Source of the DNA: Candidatus Fermentithermobacillaceae bacterium
Lineage (GTDB): Bacteria; Bacillota; Sulfobacillia; Fermentithermobacillales; Fermentithermobacillaceae
Reading direction: 5' to 3'
Assembly: GCA_012512325.1 (NCBI GenBank)
Contig: JAAZEL010000075.1
Location: 1-33,139 of the forward strand
DNA length: 33,139 nucleotides
Below the pieces are notes generated by a model. It saw only the letters and a program-made list of their open reading frames with translations. It was not told the DNA's origin and did not search any database. Position numbers and translations under genes: made by a program. Positions 15,967 to 23,552 of the stretch are shown piece after piece (position 1 is the stretch's first letter; each line of letters opens with the position of its first letter).

Positions 15967-17244
15967 CTAAACCTCAGACAAGTCCCATTGGGTCACGACC
16001 GGTGCCGGGCACCTTCCGCCTGCAAACCGGAGCTTCGGGCTGTCTCCCCTGCCGGGATCGATGTACATGCCCAACACCTCAACCATAGCCTTTGCCCTTC
16101 TTACGGCACCTGCCACCTCTCCCCCGTCCGACCCGGCTTTGCCCGGGTATATCTCATACGACTCCCTGAAGGTTTTTGGGGTTACGTCAGGCATGATCAC
16201 GTTGGCGCCGCAGGTAAGGGCCAGGGTCCTCGGATCGCTCCAAACGCCGGCGCAACTTCCATCGGCCGGATCTTGGTGCCTCGATCCGGCGGTGCTTCCA
16301 ATCCTCTCACGGACATAAGGGGCGGCCCAATGAACCCAGGCCCGCGAATCCTTCCCTATTACCCCCAAGGCAGTTGTCGCAGGGATATGGGCTAAAGGCA
16401 CCAGCAGGCGCGACAAGGCCACAGCCCGCAGAGTATCCCTGATTAGCCCCAAAGGATCAGCTTGGCCCCCGGGGACATGCGTTCCCAAGGGCGTATCGGG
16501 ATGGGGGATGAACGGCCCTATGCTGACCATCTCCGGGTCGATCTCGTGGAGGAGGGACAAGTCACGGATGACTATGTCCCTCGTCTGTCCCGGCAGCCCG
16601 AGGATGATCCCTGTTCCCACCTGGTATCCCAGCTTCCTCAGGCACATGAGGCACTCCAGCCGCTCGTCCAAGGTAGTGGTGGGTTTGAGCTCCCCGAACA
16701 AGTCAGGGTCAGAAGTTTCAAACTTGAGCAGGTACCTGTCGGCACCTGCCTTTCTCCACAGTTCGTAATCTTCATAGGGCCTCTGACCCACGCTGAGGGT
16801 CACGGCAGGCCCCATCCGCTTTATGGATTCCACTGCATATGCAATGGCGTCCGCGGGGTAGCCGGGGTCTTCACCTGACTGGAGCACAAACGTGCCGAAT
16901 CTGTGTACTTCCAGTGCCCGTACCGCCGCCTCCACGATCTGCTCCGGGGACATCCTGTACCTGCGCAGTTTGGCGTTACTTCTCCTGAGGCCGCAGAAAA
17001 GGCAATCCTGACGGCAGTAGTTGGAGAACTCGATGATGCCCCTCACTTGGACCGAGCGCCCTAGATTGTCTAGCCTGGCATTGTGGGCGGTGTGGAACAG
17101 GCTGAACTCCTCTTCCGGAGTTTGGGGCGACAAGACCGCATCTATTTCATCTGGTTCGGCGGAACGCCCCCGGGCGATCCTTCCCAGCGCTTCTTGATAG
17201 TCTCCCTGTATGCCTGTGCTCTTGCTCTCTTTGGCGGTTGTCAT
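15967..17244 (-). CDS. hydE: [FeFe]-hydrogenase maturase HydE (radical SAM)
   Basis: HydE has 425 residues from the ATG at 17244, which is 8 nt after GGAG. A TTG at 17298 and an ATG at 17292 are in frame but poorly served by ribosome binding sites, and the extra 18 residues are not family-like. The radical SAM motif CX3CX2C is C77, C81 and C84 (FSNYCRQDCLFCGLR). Further family features are FVLQSGEDPGYPADAIAYAV, the GERPYEDYE-like GQRPYEDYELWRKAGADRYL, GTGIILGLPGQT and GPFIPHPDTPLG. HydE acts on the HydG-derived iron synthon to help build the azadithiolate-bridged diiron unit. It follows the ACT-type regulator with about 59 bp between them. Confidence 0.94.
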   Translation of the reverse strand: MTTAKESKSTGIQGDYQEALGRIARGRSAEPDEIDAVLSPQTPEEEFSLFHTAHNARLDNLGRSVQVRGIIEFSNYCRQDCLFCGLRRSNAKLRRYRMSPEQIVEAAVRALEVHRFGTFVLQSGEDPGYPADAIAYAVESIKRMGPAVTLSVGQRPYEDYELWRKAGADRYLLKFETSDPDLFGELKPTTTLDERLECLMCLRKLGYQVGTGIILGLPGQTRDIVIRDLSLLHEIDPEMVSIGPFIPHPDTPLGTHVPGGQADPLGLIRDTLRAVALSRLLVPLAHIPATTALGVIGKDSRAWVHWAAPYVRERIGSTAGSRHQDPADGSCAGVWSDPRTLALTCGANVIMPDVTPKTFRESYEIYPGKAGSDGGEVAGAVRRAKAMVEVLGMYIDPGRGDSPKLRFAGGRCPAPVVTQWDLSEV

Positions 17245-17303
17245 CGGCCTCACTCCGCTGTTTTGACTGTCTCCTTGTGACTCTAAACCCATGCTCAAAC
17301 CCG

Positions 17304-17603
17304 CTACACCGTGATGGCCGTTCGCACTTTCACTCCGGGGATGCTTCCAAGTTTTCCGGTCATAGCCCCAAGGGTGTCCGTATCCCCGTCTACGATCAAA
17401 GCAATAACCGAAATACCCCTTTCCCTGTAAGGGATACCCATCCGCCCGATGATAATGTGGGCGTAGTCGCTGAGAACCCGGTTCACCCGGGGCGCTGTTT
17501 TCAACCGCTGGGTAACCGCAATCCCCACTACCGCAATTCTCCTGGCGTCGGCTTCTGCTTGGCGCCCTTCAGCTCCGGCAACTGACTCCTTATCCCTGCT
17601 CAT
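17304..17603 (-). CDS. TM1266-like iron-only hydrogenase system regulator (ACT-fold)
   Basis: The ATG at 17603 follows AAGGAGGG by 5 nt and gives 99 residues; the longer open frame begins inside the upstream hairpin and is rejected. The last 75 residues fit the TM1266 family: RIAVVGIAVTQR, then VNRVLSDYAHIIIGRMGIPYRERGI, then SVIALIVDGDTDTLGAMTGKLGSIPGVKV. This is a small ACT/NikR-C-like domain annotated as a putative regulator of iron-only hydrogenase systems and repeatedly found next to hydE/F/G. It has no DNA-binding domain, so a direct repressor role is not supported by sequence. It is the first gene of the maturation operon, immediately behind an attenuator-like hairpin. About 25 polar residues precede the domain. 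Confidence 0.88.
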   Translation of the reverse strand: MSRDKESVAGAEGRQAEADARRIAVVGIAVTQRLKTAPRVNRVLSDYAHIIIGRMGIPYRERGISVIALIVDGDTDTLGAMTGKLGSIPGVKVRTAITV

Positions 17604-17620
17604 CTTCACCCTCCTTAAGC

Positions 17621-17660
17621 CAAAACGGTCAAAGCCCGTCGCGAGGACGGGCTTTGACCG
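17621..17660 (-). terminator. Terminator/attenuator hairpin directly before the hyd operon ribosome binding site
   Basis: A perfect 15-bp stem: CGGTCAAAGCCCGTC (17646-17660 on the complement) pairs with GACGGGCTTTGACCG (17626-17640), with a 5-nt loop, followed on the minus strand by TTTTGG. The stem ends only about 10 nt before the AAGGAGGG of the first hyd gene, so it could stop transcription into the operon or shield translation. Confidence 0.75.
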
Positions 17661-17832
17661 GAGGTTCAATCAGTATCCGTTATCAGCAAAACACCTACGA
17701 ATATCTCCTAGAACGAAGCTTACCCAAGCTCCGTTAGGCTTCCGCATCAACATCCCTCAAGTTCAGGGACTTGGCCCCTCCCCGCAGGAACACACCCTGT
17801 TCAATTTTCAATGTGTGAACGCTATCACAATC
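17661..17832 (-). ncRNA. Candidate structured leader or small RNA ahead of the hyd operon
   Basis: A near-consensus promoter lies just upstream and a 15-bp hairpin follows, so the minus strand should give an RNA of about 170 nt plus the hairpin. Conspicuous helices: GUUCA/UGAAC and the overlapping alternative CACAC/GUGUG near the 5' end; CAAGU/ACUUG, alternative to UCCCU/AGGGA, in the middle; and an 8-bp hairpin CGGAGCUU-GGGU-AAGCUUCG. The block GGGGCCAAGUCCCUGAACUU resembles part of 6S RNA by eye, but the long apical arm is not obvious. It could equally be a riboswitch-type leader. The class is not identified. Confidence 0.5.
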
Positions 17833-17838
17833 TCTTAC

Positions 17839-17867
17839 ATTATACCCGAACCGGCTTCACCTGCCAA
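17839..17867 (-). promoter_or_regulatory. Strong sigma-A promoter driving the hyd leader RNA
   Basis: On the minus strand TTGGCA (17862-17867) and a perfect TATAAT (17839-17844) are separated by exactly 17 bp. The expected start is near 17832. It lies within the gap between gerW and the hyd operon and points towards the operon. Confidence 0.85.
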
Positions 17868-17883
17868 CGGGAAAAGGCAGAAT

Positions 17884-18321
17884 TCATCCCTCGGATGTTT
17901 GAGCCTCTTCCTTACCTTCCTCTTGGGCGACCTCACCTTTGTCCGCGTCGCCGTCTTCATCCCTGGTCTTGAGCTTCTTCGGCATTAGCAGGTTGACCTT
18001 GGATATCATCTCCGGGAGCCTTTCGATGAGCTTGTCGGCAATACCCCGGCCTTCAAAAGTGAAGACCTGCACGTCTCCGTCGTCTTTCACTGCGACTATG
18101 GCCAAAGGCCTGAGTACAGCGCCTCCGCCTGAACCTGCGCCTGCATTCAAGTCTTTTTCGCCCTTGTTCTGGCCGCTGCCCGAGCCAAAACCGAAGGACA
18201 CCGACTGAATGGGGATCAAGGTGACTTTGCCTGCAACCATAGGATTTCCAAACACGGTCCTGGTTGAGATAAACTTCTCAAGTTGATCGCCCAGCGCCTC
18301 AATTGAGTTTACATGTTCCAT
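17884..18321 (-). CDS. gerW: GerW/YtfJ family sporulation protein
   Basis: This 145-residue protein has the YtfJ pattern: an N-terminal helix (SIEALGDQLEKFISTRTVFG), then GNPMVAGKVTLIPIQSVSFGFGSG, a Gly-rich turn region, and GSGGGAVLRPLAIVAVKDDGDVQVFTF. The acidic C-terminal 30 residues are low complexity. In Bacillus subtilis GerW (YtfJ) is a sporulation protein needed for normal germination, and the family is a marker of endospore-forming Firmicutes. The start ATG 18321 follows GGGGAGG. It is preceded on the same strand by the DUF2953 gene with a 54-bp gap, the conserved ytfI-ytfJ order. Confidence 0.92.
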   Translation of the reverse strand: MEHVNSIEALGDQLEKFISTRTVFGNPMVAGKVTLIPIQSVSFGFGSGSGQNKGEKDLNAGAGSGGGAVLRPLAIVAVKDDGDVQVFTFEGRGIADKLIERLPEMISKVNLLMPKKLKTRDEDGDADKGEVAQEEGKEEAQTSEG

Positions 18322-18375
18322 TGTCCCGCCTCCCCTTTGTGTTTATATGATCCATACGCACCTGAGATTGGCAAG

Positions 18376-19233
18376 TCACGACGGACTCTTGCGGCGCCTT
18401 CGCCACCATAGCTTCCTGATCTCAGGGGCAAGCATGAAGCAAGCTCCGATGAAGAGGAAGTGCCACGGTATCATCCACACAGAACCACGACCCCGTGCAG
18501 CCATCCTCTGACCCTCGAAGTTGGGGTGAAGCCGAAGCCCGCTTATGCCCAGCGCGCCAGTGGCTGCCGAAAACATACCGAAAACCACAGCTGTATGATA
18601 GGGATCGAACAACCCCAACTCGATGTCCAGGTCCATCTGCACATGAAATATCCGAAACAGCGATTTCAGAAAACCCATTACCCTGGCCCTTACCGCCGGA
18701 GACAGGTATTGCTTGATTTCCCTGAGATCGATCCTCCTGCCCTTCCGGGCCTTGCCCTCTCTTGGTTTCTCAGGTTTGGGCTCCACCGGTTTATCTACCT
18801 GCTTGCCCTGCTTGTTCCGGTCCGCCTTGCCCGTCTTAGGTTCGCCCGGTTCTTCAAGGGCGTCTGCTTCGCCTGACTCGCGGGGTTCGCCTGAGCCCTT
18901 ATTCTCTGAGCCCCCGTGGTTGCCGGGCCTACTCAAGTGCCTCTTGATCCCTGCAAGCCGCAATTCGGGACCGGTTGAACCCGACATGGACACAATAACC
19001 AAGCCCAAGAGGGCCCTACACTTGACCTCAAAAGAGCCATCGTAGAGGAACAAGCCGATGTTGTCCAAGTCCTCTTCATCCAGCAGGTCCAGGGCTTGTT
19101 CCAGATTGCTCTCAATCGTCAGAGCGCAAGCAGCCGTGAGTGAAACAGGCAAGGCCAGAATGATTGCAATGGCAAGGAGAATTATAGCAATCAGCCAGCC
19201 GATATATTTCAGGGCCAGGATGAGAATTGCCAT
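18376..19233 (-). CDS. DUF2953 (YtfI-like) membrane protein
   Basis: The 285-residue protein has an N-terminal membrane helix (about 4-30), a beta-rich region (FEVKCRALLGLVIVSMSGS), a long charged Lys/Glu/Pro/Gly linker (about 100-168), then a helical and membrane-associated C-terminal part with FHVQMDLDIELGLFDPYHTAVVFGMFSAATG and GLRLHPNFEGQRMAARGRGSVWMIPWHF. The LDxELGLxDPxxTAxxxG and (V/L)xPNFxG patterns are typical of DUF2953. The family is encoded next to ytfJ/gerW in spore formers and is presumed to act in the same process; no biochemical role is known. GGGAGG lies about 14 nt upstream of ATG 19233, rather far, so the start could be slightly different. Confidence 0.85.
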   Translation of the reverse strand: MAILILALKYIGWLIAIILLAIAIILALPVSLTAACALTIESNLEQALDLLDEEDLDNIGLFLYDGSFEVKCRALLGLVIVSMSGSTGPELRLAGIKRHLSRPGNHGGSENKGSGEPRESGEADALEEPGEPKTGKADRNKQGKQVDKPVEPKPEKPREGKARKGRRIDLREIKQYLSPAVRARVMGFLKSLFRIFHVQMDLDIELGLFDPYHTAVVFGMFSAATGALGISGLRLHPNFEGQRMAARGRGSVWMIPWHFLFIGACFMLAPEIRKLWWRRRRKSPS

Positions 19234-19596
19234 GGTGTCGTCTCGCCAAACCTCCCCTTAGCTTTGCCCGTCTGATGCCACCTTGCGGAGCTTGCTTTGT
19301 AGAGCCACGAGTGGTTTCATCAGTCCTGCCATGCGGTCCGTCACGCCTGCCAAGCCTAGTGGTCAGTTCTACCACACACAGAGGTTTTCCTTTATGTTGG
19401 CCGGTTTACAGGGTCCCTTCGCTCCCACTTGCTCCGTGACAACTGTTCCGCTGCATCGTCAGAGATCGCGCGGCCTGCCGGCAACCCCATGGGGCTTCGA
19501 ACCTTGAGCAAGTAGTAAGCAGGATAAGCGCCGGAACCCGGAGAATCCCCAACAGCGTGAAGCATTATCACAAGATCATGAGGTGTTGACCTAGCA
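19234..19596. other. Divergent intergenic region, no gene recognised
   Basis: This 363-bp gap lies between the divergent DUF2953 and HAD genes and must hold both promoters, but no hexamer pair with good spacing stands out. An 86-codon minus-strand frame at 19392-19652 overlaps the start of the HAD gene and has no ribosome binding site; it is not accepted. Confidence 0.4.
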
Positions 19597-20559
19597 ATGG
19601 CATTATCCCAAACAGCAACACATGTATTCCAAGAGAGCGTCGCTACATCCAATCAAGCATCAAGAACATCCCGGGGCGCATCCGTGGACCCAAGGCAAGA
19701 ACCCTTCCATGCAGTGCTGTTCGACCTGGACGGTACCTTGCTCGACACAACCCAAGCCATATACGAATCCCTTCGGCACACTATAAGGCACTTCACCGGC
19801 AGAAGGCCCGAGGACCAGGAGCTGCACCCATACATGGGACGCCCGTTGACGGAGCAGATGTCCTTGCTTCTTCCGGGCATGGAAGCCCAAGCCGTTCAAA
19901 TATACGAGGCGCATAATCTGGCGATTCACAAAGACTACGTGAGACCGTTTCCCGGAGCCGTGGACGTCTTGCATACGCTGAAAGCCCACGGGATCAAGAT
20001 CGCGCTGGTAACTTCGAAAAAACGGAAAAACGCGCTGGTGGGGCTGGAGATCGCAGGTATCACCCACGTGTTTGACGCCGCAGTGTTTTGCGATGATGTG
20101 ACGGAACACAAGCCGCACCCGGCCCCTGTCCTCAAGGCACTGGAGCTGCTCGGATATATCCAAGATGGCGCAAACCCGAAACCCGCATTCCCATTCAGGG
20201 TCCTCATGGTCGGCGACAGCCCCTGGGATGTAGTTTCAGCCAAGCACGCCGAACGACTACTTAGGGACGGAGCAAACACCACAATCCCTTCAGGCACGAG
20301 CCCTGCCGTTGCCATTATAAGAACCGCGGGCGTCACCTATGGGGCTTTCCCAAAAGAAGCTATAGAGGCGGAGCATCCTGACTACATTCTGGACAGCATA
20401 TCCCAGGTTATTGCCTTGTGCGGGCTGGAGATGAAACCTTGCGACCTTGCAGGCGCGGCACATGAGACCCAGACGACAGGTATAGCACAGCAGGGCAACG
20501 CAGGCATGGCACAGCAGACCCGGCGACGTAGGCATAGCACAGCACACCCAGCAACGTAG
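19597..20559 (+). CDS. HAD superfamily phosphatase (PpaX/Gph-like) with repeat-derived C-terminal tail
   Basis: The 320-residue product has the HAD motifs in order: VLFDLDGTLLD (nucleophile D43, acid D45), VTSKKRKNAL (motif II), EHKPHPAPV (motif III Lys) and VLMVGDSPWDVVSAKHA (motif IV acids), with an alpha-helical C1 cap between motifs I and II. This arrangement fits pyrophosphatase PpaX or phosphoglycolate phosphatase types; substrate is not determinable. ATG 19597 has GAGGTG 11 nt upstream, but homologues start near residue 36, so the first 35 residues may be spurious. The last 35 residues (TTGIAQQGNAGMAQQ onward) are translated from a degenerate tandem repeat and look like run-through into non-coding repeats. 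The prolyl oligopeptidase gene follows on the same strand. Confidence 0.85.
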   Translation: MALSQTATHVFQESVATSNQASRTSRGASVDPRQEPFHAVLFDLDGTLLDTTQAIYESLRHTIRHFTGRRPEDQELHPYMGRPLTEQMSLLLPGMEAQAVQIYEAHNLAIHKDYVRPFPGAVDVLHTLKAHGIKIALVTSKKRKNALVGLEIAGITHVFDAAVFCDDVTEHKPHPAPVLKALELLGYIQDGANPKPAFPFRVLMVGDSPWDVVSAKHAERLLRDGANTTIPSGTSPAVAIIRTAGVTYGAFPKEAIEAEHPDYILDSISQVIALCGLEMKPCDLAGAAHETQTTGIAQQGNAGMAQQTRRRRHSTAHPAT

Positions 20560-20602
20560 GCATGGCACTGCAGACCACCGTAGGCGTAGCACTGTAGACA
20601 CA
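20476..20602 (+). repeat. Degenerate tandem repeat of about 22-28 bp, roughly five copies
   Basis: The unit approximates GTAGGCATAGCACAGCA plus 8-11 variable bases. Copies begin near 20476 (GACAGGTATAGCACAGCA), 20500 (GCAGGCATGGCACAGCA), 20528 (GTAGGCATAGCACAGCA), 20556 (GTAGGCATGGCACTGCA) and 20580 (GTAGGCGTAGCACTGTA). The first three copies supply the C-terminal codons and stop of the HAD gene. Confidence 0.75.
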
Positions 20603-20708
20603 AGCACGGCAAATATGAGTCACGCCCGTACCAAGGCCGGAATTCCAGGGGCTTGAGTGCAACAGTCTGGAGATTAGCCGTAAAGGCGCACAGAAGGGAT
20701 GGATTGCA

Positions 20709-22832
20709 GTGGCACATACATGTGAAGTACGGGTCCCTGATCCGCCAAACACTCCTAAGCGAGTTGTGGTTGACACAGTCCACGGTGTCAAGATTGAGGA
20801 CCCCTACCGTTGGCTTGAAGACGGCCTGTCCGCCGAAGTGCGGGAATGGACCCACGCTCAGAATGCAAGGACAAATGCTGTATTCCGACAGCTTCCTGAA
20901 CGCCGGCAGATGGCTCAACGCTTGTTGCAGCTGATGTCCCGGGACATGGTGGGCTCGCCGGTGCTCCGGGGCGGCAAACTGTTTTTCACCAAGCGGATAC
21001 ATGGCAAGAACCAACCGGTTCTCATGGTCATGGAGCCTCCACATCTCCAAGATGCCAAGAGCAGCCCTCGGGTGTTGGTGGACCCAAACCGAGCAAGCGC
21101 CGAAGGAATAGTGGCACTTGACTGGTGGCATCCGTCTCCCGACGGGTCAATGCTGGCGTACGGGCTATCAGAAAGGGGAGACGAATGGAGCGTCCTCCAC
21201 ATCCTGGACGTGGCAACAGGTGAGCTGCTCCCCGAGACCATTGAGAGAGCCAGGTACGCGGGAGTCACGTGGAAGCCCGACAACCAGGGATTCTATTACG
21301 GAAAATATCCCAAACCAGGTGAAGTGCCGCCAGGAGAAGAGAACTACAACCGGCACATCTTCTTTCACAAGTTGGGAACGGACCCGGAAAACGACCCCAA
21401 GGTGTTCGGAGAGGGCCGACCCAAGGAACAATCCTACGGCACATCCCTTTCAAACGACGGCAAGTACCTGCTGCTCACCGTAAGCCACGGCTGGAACAGC
21501 ACCGACCTCTTTTTCAGGAGGGAGGACATCCCCGGAGCTGAGTTTATTCCCATAGTTGAAGGTGAAGATGCCAGCTTTTACGGCCGTATCATCGGCGAAA
21601 CGCTGTATATGGCCACAAACCTCGAAGCTCCCAAGTACATGGTGGTTGCGGTTGACCTCAATAATCCTGCTATGGAAAACTGGAAAACTATCATACCCGA
21701 GTCCGACGACATGACCATCGACAGGATAGAGTTTGCAAAAGGCCACATAATCATATCCGGATTGAGACACGCCGTGTCCCACATGCATATCTACACCCTT
21801 GACTGGAAGCATGTGAGGGAGGTGCCCCTGCCCACCCTCGGAACCGTCACAGGGATAACCGCGAGCCTGGACAGCAGTACCTTCTACTTCCGATTTGAGT
21901 CGTTCCTAATACCGCCTGCAATTTACCGTTTCGGCATTGACAGGGATGAAACACCTGAGGTTGTACTGGAAAGCGCCACAGGGGTGGATCCGGGGTTGGC
22001 CTCGTTAGAGCAGGTGTTCTACCATTCCAAGGACGGAACCAGGGTACCCATGTTCATCGTCAAGCGCCGCGGATTGGATCTTTCAGAAAAACAGCCTGTC
22101 CCCACAGTGCTTTCAGGGTATGGCGGCTTCAACATAAGCAGAACCCCTGAGTATTCGCCGGCGATCCTCCCGTGGATTGAAGCCGGCGGAATCTACGCCT
22201 CTGCCAACTTGCGAGGAGGCAGCGAGTACGGGGAAGACTGGCACAGGGCAGGTATGCTCGGGAACAAACAAAATGTGTTCGACGACTTCATATACGCCGG
22301 CAAATACCTGATAGAAAAAGGATATACAGACGCTGAACACCTGGGTATATTGGGACGCAGCAACGGCGGTTTGCTTGTAGGAGCCGCCCTCACCCAGCGC
22401 CCGGACTTGTTCCGAGCGGTTGCTTGCGGTGTGCCCCTGCTTGATATGGTGCGATACCACAAGTTCCTCATAGCATATCTGTGGTGTTCGGAATACGGGG
22501 ATCCGGATGATCCCCAAGCGTTTAAGTGGCTCTACGCATATTCCCCGTACCATAATGTCAAGGAAAACGTGTCATATCCTGCCACATACATTTACACCGC
22601 TGAATCAGATACCAGGGTGGATCCCATGCATGCGCGCAAGATGACTGCGTTGCTCCAGGATGCATCTTCGAGGACTCCGTCCAAAGGCCCTATACTCTTG
22701 ACTGTGGAAGCCGATGCCGGCCACGGTGTAGGCAAACCTCTGCACAAAGTGGTTGACGAGCAGGCTAATATCTGGGGATTCTTTGCGTGGCAGCTTGGTC
22801 TGGAACTTGGGCAACACGCCCATGGGCTTTGA
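20709..22832 (+). CDS. Prolyl oligopeptidase (peptidase family S9A)
   Basis: The 707-residue protein is collinear with classical prolyl oligopeptidases. The N-terminus VHGVKIEDPYRWLED is the S9A signature. Residues about 70-410 form the seven-bladed propeller that filters substrates. The C-terminal alpha/beta hydrolase domain contains SGYGGFNISRTPEY, ANLRGGSEYGEDWH and the catalytic triad S551 (GRSNGG, where GGSNGG is usual), D634 (SDTRVDP) and H672 (DAGHGVGKP). The enzyme cleaves short peptides after proline. No signal peptide is seen, so it is predicted to be cytoplasmic. The GTG start at 20709 follows AGAAGGGA. A hairpin terminator at 22878-22906 closes the unit. Confidence 0.94.
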   Translation: MAHTCEVRVPDPPNTPKRVVVDTVHGVKIEDPYRWLEDGLSAEVREWTHAQNARTNAVFRQLPERRQMAQRLLQLMSRDMVGSPVLRGGKLFFTKRIHGKNQPVLMVMEPPHLQDAKSSPRVLVDPNRASAEGIVALDWWHPSPDGSMLAYGLSERGDEWSVLHILDVATGELLPETIERARYAGVTWKPDNQGFYYGKYPKPGEVPPGEENYNRHIFFHKLGTDPENDPKVFGEGRPKEQSYGTSLSNDGKYLLLTVSHGWNSTDLFFRREDIPGAEFIPIVEGEDASFYGRIIGETLYMATNLEAPKYMVVAVDLNNPAMENWKTIIPESDDMTIDRIEFAKGHIIISGLRHAVSHMHIYTLDWKHVREVPLPTLGTVTGITASLDSSTFYFRFESFLIPPAIYRFGIDRDETPEVVLESATGVDPGLASLEQVFYHSKDGTRVPMFIVKRRGLDLSEKQPVPTVLSGYGGFNISRTPEYSPAILPWIEAGGIYASANLRGGSEYGEDWHRAGMLGNKQNVFDDFIYAGKYLIEKGYTDAEHLGILGRSNGGLLVGAALTQRPDLFRAVACGVPLLDMVRYHKFLIAYLWCSEYGDPDDPQAFKWLYAYSPYHNVKENVSYPATYIYTAESDTRVDPMHARKMTALLQDASSRTPSKGPILLTVEADAGHGVGKPLHKVVDEQANIWGFFAWQLGLELGQHAHGL

Positions 22833-22877
22833 GTTGAGACCCGCCGGCTGAACCGCTCCATGTTAGAAGATAACCGA

Positions 22878-22918
22878 AAGAAGCTTCAGCCAACCTGAAG
22901 CTTCTTGCTTGATCTTTT
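22878..22918 (+). terminator. Rho-independent terminator after the prolyl oligopeptidase gene
   Basis: A perfect 12-bp stem (AAGAAGCTTCAG at 22878-22889 and CTGAAGCTTCTT at 22895-22906) with a 5-nt loop is followed by GCTTGATCTTTT on the plus strand. A second small hairpin (GGATGT/ACATCC) lies just beyond. The convergent GNAT gene ends at 22989. Confidence 0.75.
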
Positions 22919-22988
22919 GGATGTCCAAACATCCGAGCAAGGCTTCCAAGAAGCAAGGTTTCATATTAGCTACGCTTCCAACAACTTG

Positions 22989-23552
22989 CTATGCCATAGC
23001 CTGGCTGCACCATTCGTTCCTGGTTATCTTCATCAAGATAAGGTGTTTTGAAACGCCGGGGACCGTACTTCTCTCAGGGGAGAACTTGATGCGCCCTACA
23101 GGCCTAAATCTTGCCTTGGCGTAGCATCTCCTAGCCCTGTAGTTTTCCTTGTCTACCCTGAGATAGATGGTGTCAATCGAATACGTCTCAAAAACCCACC
23201 TGGTAAAGGTAACCACAGCGTCCGTGCCCAAGCCCTTGTTCCAGTGATCCTTCTCGCCTATGACCACCCTCAATTCCCCTGTATGTAATCTCCAGCATAT
23301 GTTTAGGATCTCAATCTCGCCGATGAGTTCGCCCTCCAACGTCTCGATCACAAAAGTTCTCTTGTCAGCGGGGGGCTTGTCCAGATACCAGTTCCTGGCT
23401 TCCGCCCTGCATGAGAACTTCTTTCCGGCCCACCTTGAGACCTCCTCGTCCCCATCCCATTCCAGCAATTTCGCCAGGTCGCCCTCGGTAACCGCCCGCA
23501 AGCGGACCATGGCGCCTGTCAGTACAATGTCCGGATATCTGTTTTTTCCCAA
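22989..23552 (-). CDS. GNAT family N-acetyltransferase (RimJ/RimL-type)
   Basis: I place the start at the TTG at 23552, 5 nt after GGGGGAG, giving 187 residues; a GTG at 23615 is in frame but has no ribosome binding site and would add a Cys/Gly-rich leader not seen in the family. The domain begins LTGAMVRLRAVTEGDLAKLLEW, continues with FVIETLEGELIGEIEILNI and the acetyl-CoA motif A region ELRVVIGEKDHWNKGLGTDAV (Q/RxxGxG/A-like KGLGTDA), and ends with IYLRVDKENYRARRCYAKARFRPVG (the N-x-R-A-x-x-x-Y-x-K-x-G/R-F motif). These enzymes acetylate N-termini, amines or antibiotics; the substrate is unknown. It converges with the peptidase gene. Confidence 0.85.
   Translation of the reverse strand: MGKNRYPDIVLTGAMVRLRAVTEGDLAKLLEWDGDEEVSRWAGKKFSCRAEARNWYLDKPPADKRTFVIETLEGELIGEIEILNICWRLHTGELRVVIGEKDHWNKGLGTDAVVTFTRWVFETYSIDTIYLRVDKENYRARRCYAKARFRPVGRIKFSPERSTVPGVSKHLILMKITRNEWCSQAMA

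Noticed and set aside
17626-17660. CtsR heat-shock operator, because of the GGTCAAAG sequence
   Set aside because: CtsR sites are tandem direct repeats of GGTCAAA; here the two copies are inverted and form a terminator-like stem ahead of hydrogenase genes.
17661-17832. A firm call of 6S RNA
   Set aside because: A short block resembles 6S RNA, but the long apical hairpin and closing stem cannot be drawn convincingly by eye, so it is left as an unclassified candidate RNA.
19392-19652. An 86-codon minus-strand frame
   Set aside because: It overlaps the HAD gene start on the other strand and has no ribosome binding site or known motif.
20382-21131. A 249-codon minus-strand frame with Cys-rich repeats
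   Set aside because: It is the antisense of the minisatellite and of the N-terminal part of the prolyl oligopeptidase; the repeated CYAYVAG-type text is a by-product of the DNA repeat.
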